From Hyposmocoma kahamanoa (Eukaryota > Arthropoda > Insecta > Lepidoptera > Cosmopterigidae): a stretch of DNA of 64,000 nt. The position numbers were made by a program, and so were the translations under genes. The notes beneath the pieces were generated by a model that did no database searches, was not told the origin of the DNA, and saw only the letters and a program-made list of their open reading frames with translations. Within the stretch, counting starts at the first letter, position 1. Each line of letters starts with the position of its first letter. The stretch spans positions 772,971-836,970 of the forward strand of contig NW_020653713.1 of assembly GCF_003589595.1 (NCBI RefSeq). Direction: 5' to 3'. Positions 56,856-64,000 of the stretch are shown piece by piece.

Positions 56856-57724
56856 ATTGTTTTTCAAACTCTACCCTTCCTTTTCTGGGTTCCAAATGAA
56901 CAGTTGGGTTTTGGGACGTCAGAGTACCTTTCTGTATACTCGTAAGCCATATTGTCTCAAATACGATTGATGCTGGCCCGTCGTCGCGGCGACAACAGTA
57001 CTATCCGCTAGCACAGGTTGAATCCTTTTGTGGGGTCTGGGTGTTGTTCGACTGGACAACAATCAGTCATTGTTATATTAAGCACTATTATGTAATTTTG
57101 TTTCCTACTATGTTAATGGCTATGAATAAAGATTTATTATTAGTAACAAGCACAATTTACACTTGGTAGAAATTCGATATTCAATTCAAAACTTGCCTGC
57201 AAACAATAAGTTACGAAGCCCGGAGGTCCCATTCATGTAACACGTGGAAAACGTGCGCTGTTTTTATAAGGTTTTACGTCCTTCACGGTCACGGAATAAC
57301 AAACTAGATGAAATGGTATCAAGCGGCATTAGTATCAAAAGCGGTGTCGCCACTCGCAGCCACTTGTGACCTAATCTTTAAGTACACTGCTAAGATAATA
57401 TTATAATCTTGATTGGATGCAATTATCAAACGAAATTAGGTCTAGAACTCCTAACTAAGCAACAGACGTTACTTCTTTAAAATTTGCGCGAAAATAAAAA
57501 TAATTATAAATAAAAAAGGGAAGTCGGTACATTCTTGAAGATAGAGAAAACGGAATTTCGTGTATTCAGTTTCTTATCTGCAATGAGAACATCAAAACTT
57601 GTCGAAGTATGATACGAATTATTTCCACGCGCCCCGTTTTCACTAGATTTGACTTTTTATCTGATTTTTACCGATTTGCATCAAAATTAAAAGAAGTGAT
57701 AGCTGCAACAGAGGCTTGTTTTTC

Positions 57725-58165
57725 GTTTGAGTGAGCTGGGAAAGGCCTTCATTCTCGTTAGAAATCTGCGCGAAAAAGCGTTTTTGAAATTCGAACTTAA
57801 CGCTGGATTGTGGCGCACCTAACTTTTTCTTTCGATGAATACAAAAACATAATGACGCAGTACGCTACGCGATTTGTCGTAGATTATTAATGTAATATAA
57901 ATCCGTTGGTTTATTTTAATTTTATTATTGTTTGCATTAAATTGACATCGATAACTAATTTTGTTTATTAAAACTGATTTGTTATAGTTCACCTGTTTTT
58001 TTTTCATCTACCATTTTCCTCGCCATAGTGCGGAGAAAAGTTGTGTGTTTCGCTCGGCAGCAAAGTTGTTTTGCGTCTCGTGCCTTGAAACCTTCGCCAT
58101 GCTCAGGATTTCAATCGTCGACTCGTGTCAAACAACAATTTTGCAGCCTTGCATAACAACTAACT
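57725..58165. repeat. Unnamed interspersed repeat, copy 2
   Basis: The uninterrupted partner of 46990-47855. It shows the intact site (ttttttcatctaccatttt) where the other copy carries a MITE. Confidence 0.7.
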
Positions 58166-58229
58166 GTTTTTAATGGGTTGAAGAAGTTAGGTTAGAACAT
58201 TTTAGGTGACCCTTATGGGTTGGGTATGT

Positions 58230-58490
58230 AGCATAGATTTCTCATAGATGGCACTACGGCTAAAATGTCGTTGAAAAACCTAATACAAAGACACGACGCA
58301 AGCACATAAAAAAATTCGTGAGGTCCGCTGGTTCGTTCCGTGGCTTAGTTGGTATAGCGTCTGGCAAGGTACGCTAGAAGACGTCGGTTCGGCTGAGCGT
58401 TCGATCTTTGTATTAATAATTGTAACAATCTAATGGAGTAATTTCACAAAAAATAAATGAATATCAATTCAATAAAAATTTAAAATAAAC
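58230..58490 (+). mobile_element. tRNA-derived SINE, GTTCGTTCCGTGG family, copy 3
   Basis: Leader tcatagatggcactacggct and acacgacgcaagcacat, head TTCCGTGGCTTAGTTGGTAT, then GACGTCGGTTCGG with the rest of the B box deleted. The tail is the same as copy 2 (gagtaatttcacaaaaaata). Confidence 0.8.
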
Positions 58491-58659
58491 CATCATTAAA
58501 AAAAATTTTCTTCTTCAACCATGGACTTATTCCTTTGTAGGAAAAAGAATTCCAGTGTGGCATGGCGTATAATACTACTTTAAGTATGTAACCGATATGC
58601 TATATGATACAGTGTCGATTTGAGCTCGTCATTAAGCGATCGTATGTCTACCTAAAATC

Positions 58660-58935
58660 ATTCGCGTAGTCAGGTATTTAGTTTATTGGTACACCAGATG
58701 TCGAGATGATTGCAAAATAACTAGTTTGTTTTACATTGACGAGCTGCAATTTAACAAAGCTACTCTAATTTTTAATGTATCGAAACAAATCAACTAGATG
58801 GCGCTTATTGCACACATGTTTTTGCATATTGCCGGCTATTCCTTTATTTTTTTAGAATTAGCGCCATATACCTATGTATATTAGCAAGCATTTATTTATA
58901 AATTAGTTTGTAACACACAATGCCATCTATTGATA
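58660..58935. repeat. Unnamed diverged repeat, copy 2 of 2
   Basis: The partner of 54835-55135 (gcgtagtcaggtatttagt, ttggtacaccagatgtcg, caaagctactctaattt, aacaaatcaactagatgg). Confidence 0.65.
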
Positions 58936-59611
58936 CTATATTCGTCAAAATTTAGAAAATAATTCATGGTCAATAATTTTAATTTACAAGAAAATAAAAC
59001 TGTCTACCTGCATATCATATTAATATATCACATATCATAGTATTAATTGATGTACATGGCGACGATGTAGGTCTAGTATGAAATTGTGACTTTTTTCAGA
59101 GTTACGATCTGCAGCACAGAGATTAGCAGTACTCGCTATTGGTCCATGCTATTACCACCTATTGCTAGCATCGAAACTGATCGTACTAATTCTATAAAAC
59201 GCTTATCAACTTTTTGGCTTAGAAGCTCCATTACTCAACACTAGATGCCACAAATATTCAATAGTTCTTATGTAAATGAATATAAGGAAGGAATCTTGTA
59301 ACATATTAGGTCTTTCGGATCATAAAAGAGTATTGGATTTTAATATCAGTGCAATATAGGTGCTTTTTATTGATCTTGTATTAAACATTATATCTTTTTT
59401 TTTAATATTTGATAAGTTTGATATATTTGTGTATTAAAAAAATAACAGTTATGTGTTTAATTTTGTGAAAATAACACCAGAAATATGAAATGTTTTCACC
59501 GGATACATTTTTATTATTGCTAATATTTCAACAGCATAAAACAGAACAACGAACCTTATGTTTCACTCAAAATATTTTTAATTTACCTAATGAAACACAC
59601 TTTTACCTTAA

Positions 59612-60616
59612 CCGCTCACGCGATACATGCAGCCGTAGACGCATGCTACACCTAGAGGTGCCGGTGATGATTTATCGGATATCGAAGTTATAACAGGTAA
59701 AAGAACTAATATTAATTGCTATTTCGGTAACTATTCTAGTAAACCATAAAGTTTTTAATGCCTGTGTCTGTCATTAAAAAAAAATAAACAACTTCAAAAA
59801 TACGTCACGACAATCGTGTGTATTATTGTTTATTTATTGAAAACATACCGTAAGTGGCGTTTTTTAAGTTTACCCTGAATATAAATGTTTATAAACTATA
59901 CTTTAAGGAGTAATTTCATGGTAAACGTTAGAACCACTCAAACGGAATATTATCATATTTATCCAAGTACACAAAAAATTTCACTAGTGCTTTTTAAGTG
60001 CAGGATTTGCGGTGTATTACTGCATTTTATTTGAGATGTTTTTGTTGGTAGTACTGAGAGTATTTATTTAGCAATGCAGAACAATAATTTTTATTTATAA
60101 AAACTTGTATTTAAACTGAATGCTTTTCTAATTTGCGAAATCAAATAGCCACCATTTTGCGGTAGGATGAGCGCATCGCGTGAGCGGATATATTAAATTC
60201 GTTGATGATTAGAGTTTACTCTTGACAGTGACAGCTTCACCAACCCATGATAACGTATAATGGAAAATTGGCGACGATCGTCATATTTTTTATATTATTC
60301 TTATAAAACTGACACTGGTCCAAGCCTAGTGGCCGCCATTAAGAAAATAATAATAATTTATATTAATATATTAATTTAATAATACACCAGTACCAGTGTA
60401 AATATAGTATCACTAGTGCTTTTTAAGTGCAGGATTTGCGGTGTATTACTGCATTTTATTCGAGATGTTTTTGTTGGTAGTACTGAGGGTATTTATTTAG
60501 CAATGCAGAATAATAATTTTTATTTATGAAAACTTGTATTTAAACTGAATGCTTTTCTAATTTGCGAAGTCAAATAGCCGCTATTTTGCGGTAGAAGGAG
60601 CGCATCGCGTGAGCGG
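59612..60616. mobile_element. piggyBac-like non-autonomous element flanked by TTAA
   Basis: The ends CCGCTCACGCGAT and ATCGCGTGAGCGG are perfect inverted repeats and abut TTAA on both sides (59608-59611 and 60617-60620), the target site of piggyBac transposases. It is 1005 bases long with no transposase. The rightmost 207 bases (60410-60616) are a near-identical direct copy of 59981-60187. Confidence 0.82.
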
Positions 60617-60924
60617 TTAAAAGAGCGTTGACGACCAACAAAGGTTAGTTATGATAAATATGTCATAACAATGGCTACAAGGGCACGCCCGCTTCACACT
60701 TCTTTTAGTTCGTTATTCCATGTTCAGGGTACATTTTATTTTCGTAGTTACAAAGAGTTAGGGCTATATAAATCATTTTTAAGTGCATGCTTAATATAAA
60801 GATCTTACTTCATTCCACTGTCTTTATGAATAAATATGATTTAAGTGCTCATCAATGATTACCCATTTAAGAGTCGTCTAAATTGCCGCCTATTAATGTA
60901 CGCCACTCAGCACTTAAGATAGTG

Positions 60925-61735
60925 TTTTTTTTTATGTCAAGTGATGAGACGAACCAGAAGTGTAGTGCGCGTGGTAAGCGACATGCCCAACCCAAAATGG
61001 CCACCTTAAATGGCCGCAGCTAGGCAGCGCGGCGTTACAACATATTAAAACGGCAATGCTACATAAACTTTATCTTTTATAAGATAAGGTTACATTTTTT
61101 TAAACAAAAAATTAAAAATTAAACAGACAGACGCTGCCAGCGGCGGTAGGCGGCTTTACTCTTTTATTAGAAGAAATGTATACTTTATTTAGTAAAAATA
61201 TGGCGGCCCAGCTCGCAACCGTCCGCCGCCGCTTGCTGAACCATTTTTTTCATTTTTTATTTAAAGAAATCTAATCTAACTTGCAGAAGATAAAGCCTGT
61301 GTTGCATTGCTTGTTTTCATGCGACGCAGTGTCGCGTCTCTGGCTACTGGAATTTGAGGCAACTGTAAGGCTGAACACTCACTGGCGTAGAGCGCCGCGA
61401 CGCGTCTGTTTTTCGCCTATAGCATATTCACCTAAATTTTCTCATTGTTAAGGTACAAATTTGTGTTAAAGTCGAGCGGTTTCGGGCGACGACGCGCGTC
61501 ACCACGCGTTGTAGTTGAAAAACAGGACCATTCGACTCTGCGCCAGTGTGAGTTTTGATCGCAAAGATCTCAGGGCCACTGATACTTGGCTCGTCACTCT
61601 GAGATACAAAGTTAAGAAGAACACCAGCACCCTTACCTTTTAAATCTGAACGCAGAAATGTTCACGTTACTGCTCGGCGGCAGAAATAAATACTTCCCTG
61701 GACGAATTCTTTTATAAGGACCTCTATTGCTATTA
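60925..61735 (-). repeat. 270-base interspersed repeat, copy 7, split
   Basis: The left end at 60925-61010 (caagtgatgagacgaaccag, gtggtaagcgacatgccca) and the right part at 61553-61735 (gatcgcaaagatctcagggc, ctcgtcactctgagataca, ctgctcggcggcagaaataa) belong to one family. About 540 bases of other repeats, including a foldback MITE, lie between. Confidence 0.6.
61376..61552. mobile_element. Foldback MITE, CACTCACTGGCGTAGAGCG ends
   Basis: The left end cactcactggcgtagagcgc and the inverted right end ctcacactggcgcagagtcg match. Pairing continues through gtctgtttttc and gaaaaacaggac. It abuts the split interspersed repeat at its right end. A related scrap may be at 9095 (tagagcgccgcgacg). Confidence 0.65.
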
Positions 61736-62975
61736 AAATAAAATCCTAATTAAAACCAACTAAGTGCGAGGGCTTGGAATTTTCAAATGGTATTATCTGA
61801 GCTGCCGATAATTGAAGTCTATTAATACAGAACAGCTTGACATACATCTCGATGTAGGAAGCTGTTAATACCGGACCTAGGAGCTGTTTATTCATACTGC
61901 TTTGCGCTTTGGTGAACAGTGTTTAGGAAAGTTTCGTCCTACAAGTGTTATGTACTGTTAAACTGAAATGTAACGTTCTGTATTTAAGTTAACGTCGTTT
62001 AGTCAATTTTGCCATACTTGACGAAATTTTTCATAGTGGCGCGAGGTAACTTTATAGTTAGGGAATAGTTTGTATGAGTTATGCGAAAAGTTCGTAGCTC
62101 CTTGCAACCAGCTGCAGGTCGTAGCCCGTAGCAAGGTGTCGTAGCTATATTCTACGATGTATTTAAGGATGTAGGCAACTCTAGTTAACATGTAACGGGT
62201 ATAATAAAAATTGCCACAATATCGAATGTTTGTATCTATGTCATGAATTATAGGTATGCTGTAATTGCTCAAAAACACAAAATCTAACTGAAACGCATAC
62301 TTTATGCATACTAAATATTCAAAACGCATTTCGCATCAGATCTTCGTTCTTATGAACATCGGTATGAAAATAGCAGACATGAATAAATAAGAATAATTCA
62401 AAAAGTTGAATGATTAAAATTTAACATTGCTATTGAGAAAATTAGTAAAAAATGGTTCTCGTGTGAAGGTCGATATAGTCGTTTTCTTTTGAAGAAAAAA
62501 ACCTCTTACACATTGAAATGGCATTCGAAATGGAACCCAGAGATTAGAAAATCTCCGGGCTATTGGTATTGGATTACCACCGAGTGCGCTGAAGGCAAAG
62601 AAAAAACTACGGTGGAAATCTAAAAGTTTTACTTGGCTTTATCCTTTTGAAGACATTTCGCGAATGGTATAGAATTGTTTTCCTACAAAGTTAATCAAAG
62701 AAAATTTCTGCGGCAATGACCACTGATCAAAACTATGGACCATATTGTCGCTATTGAGGTCAATGATCATCATTTATCATAATTTTTTTTAGAAAAAGCT
62801 GTTCAAGTACAACATATTTTTGTTAGGAGCTCTATTTTTTAGATAAAACTCTCGTTTTCGTAGCTTATGAAAACTTCAAGTAAGCCGTTTAATTTTTCCG
62901 AATACAGAAGGCCGAGCCAAGCTAAAGGAGAAGGAGGAGTTGCAGTCCCATCTCCCCCAAAAGAATAATATAATA

Positions 62976-64000
62976 TTAGGTCTTTCCCATGAAATTGCGG
63001 TTTTAAATAGAAAGATTTTTTAATGAAAAATATATATTTAATTAATCCAAGTATTGACCATTATAGTCGACGCACTTTTGTCATTTAAATGGAAGTTCAT
63101 TGATATCTCTGCTATGAAAATCCTAGGAACGGGTATCAATGAAATGTTTAAAGGCATTTTTCACCGTCTCATCGGATTTGAAATATTTTCTCTATAAAAA
63201 GTTATCCTAATTCCAATAAAAAACAGTGGAATAAGGTCTGGTAAATATGATGGCGAGTTTTCAGTCGTAACTCCCGTAGTTTTGAAAAGGTCCGATGTTC
63301 GGTGTGTGGGCGAACGTTGTCGTGGAGATGGAGTCGATTAGAGTAATTGACAAATCTCGGTTGTTTGACAGCCAGCATGTCAAACGTCACTTGCAATTCA
63401 TTACATCATCACAGTATTGCACATCGCTTTGCAGTAATTGTTGTGCCAGGTCTCAAGAAGCTGTAATGAACAATGCCGGTATAGGTCCACCATACACTCT
63501 CACAGCATTTTTTGACTCAATTTGCATTTGGGACATGGGTTGGCTGCCTCCCCTGTGGCCAACCAGTACAACAGACGTCTGTCACTGTCACACAAGATCC
63601 ACTTTTCAACACAAATGACAATCCGATCTTGAATCCCATCATTTCAGTGCATATTCAACAAGTTAAGGCAAGCTTCGACGGAATTTTGTTGTTGTTGTTG
63701 TTCAGTGTATATACGGCACCCACTTTCTTACCTTTTTTGTCATTCCAATTTGACACAAATGGATCAATATAATTTTATCACTTATGTCGAAGGCTGCTGC
63801 TAATTACGACTTGGTTAACATAACGTTGATATTGTGTGCCTGTGCTGCGTTTTGGTGCCACGACAGAACTTGTATTCGAAAAAAACACGCAATTCCGATT
63901 TTTTCCATGGTCACAGACACAGAACAGCTAAATAAAAAAACCGAACAGCAGAAAAAGAAATGAATAACTTCTTTTTTAAAAGAAAGATCATAGCTATGTT
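62976..64000 (-). mobile_element. Mariner-family transposon, decayed, cut by the window edge
   Basis: The left end TTAGGTCTTTCCCATGAAAT, then TGCGG, follows a TA, as mariner insertions do. The minus strand codes for transposase pieces: VWWTYTG and VHYSFLRPGTTITAKRC, then QPRFVNYSNRLHLHDNVRPH. HDNxRPH is the second catalytic-aspartate block of mariner transposases and KLREL continues it. Several frameshifts and stops make it inactive. The other end, with the transposase N-terminus, is beyond base 64000. Confidence 0.82.

Larger units (their letters stand above)
50475..64000. other. Region upstream of the first visible Pde1c exon
   Basis: The first coding exon must lie to the right, but I could not identify it here. 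This part is repeats: SINEs, LINE fragments, paired diverged repeats, a TTAA element, a foldback and a mariner. Apart from these I see nothing in 50475-51050, 51220-51735, 53770-54800, 55810-56540, 56860-57720, 58940-59600, 60621-60920 and 61740-62970. A short TAGGC tandem lies at 50521-50541. Confidence 0.65.

Noticed and set aside
59316..59345. attaggtctttcggatcata, resembling the mariner end at 62976
   Set aside because: Only about the first 12 bases match and no second inverted end was found.

Overview
The window is insect genomic DNA, most likely from a moth or butterfly. It is AT-rich and intron-rich, and it is crowded with tRNA-derived SINEs, decayed LINE 3' ends, a Penelope-like element, short inverted-repeat DNA elements and a mariner. 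The mix matches lepidopteran genomes; the order is an inference because I could not search databases.

One host gene is clear: Pde1c, the Ca2+/calmodulin-dependent cyclic-nucleotide phosphodiesterase, read right to left on the minus strand. Five coding exons are supported by protein similarity, splice sites and matching phases: 50361-50474 (calmodulin-binding N-terminal region), 32825-33074 (end of that region and entry to the catalytic domain), then 22711-22827, 19115-19255 and 16802-16971 (first half of the catalytic domain, with the proton-donor and metal-binding histidines). The first coding exon lies right of 50474, probably beyond the window. The second half of the catalytic domain was not found left of 16802 and probably lies beyond base 1. 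Most or all of the window is therefore Pde1c intron.

Two further pieces may belong to the gene. A 45-base GC-rich segment at 34893-34937 has splice sites on both sides and would insert 15 codons in frame at the 50361/33074 junction, so it is a candidate cassette exon. About 1 kb upstream of it, a GC island at 35840-36060 contains an ATG reading frame and could be an alternative first exon or promoter.

The rest is repeats. From left to right: foldback elements and LINE remnants (0-4.6 kb); a possible THAP-domain start (5.55 kb); SINEs nested in older repeats (7-12.7 kb); an unassigned 147-codon frame (14.5 kb); a MITE and a repeat on either side of exon 16802-16971; a Penelope-like element with inverted arms (17.3-18.9 kb); hAT-like and other MITEs (19.5-21.2 kb); LINE and SINE remnants (24.7-31.9 kb); a near-perfect 152-base palindrome (40.9 kb); Penelope-tail foldbacks (13, 30 and 45 kb); paired repeats (47, 55 and 58 kb); a TTAA-flanked piggyBac-like element with a duplicated right end (59.6-60.6 kb); and a decayed mariner cut by the right edge (62.98 kb onward). 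Several nestings give a relative order of insertion. I see no functional tRNA, rRNA or CRISPR array, and no second intact host gene.
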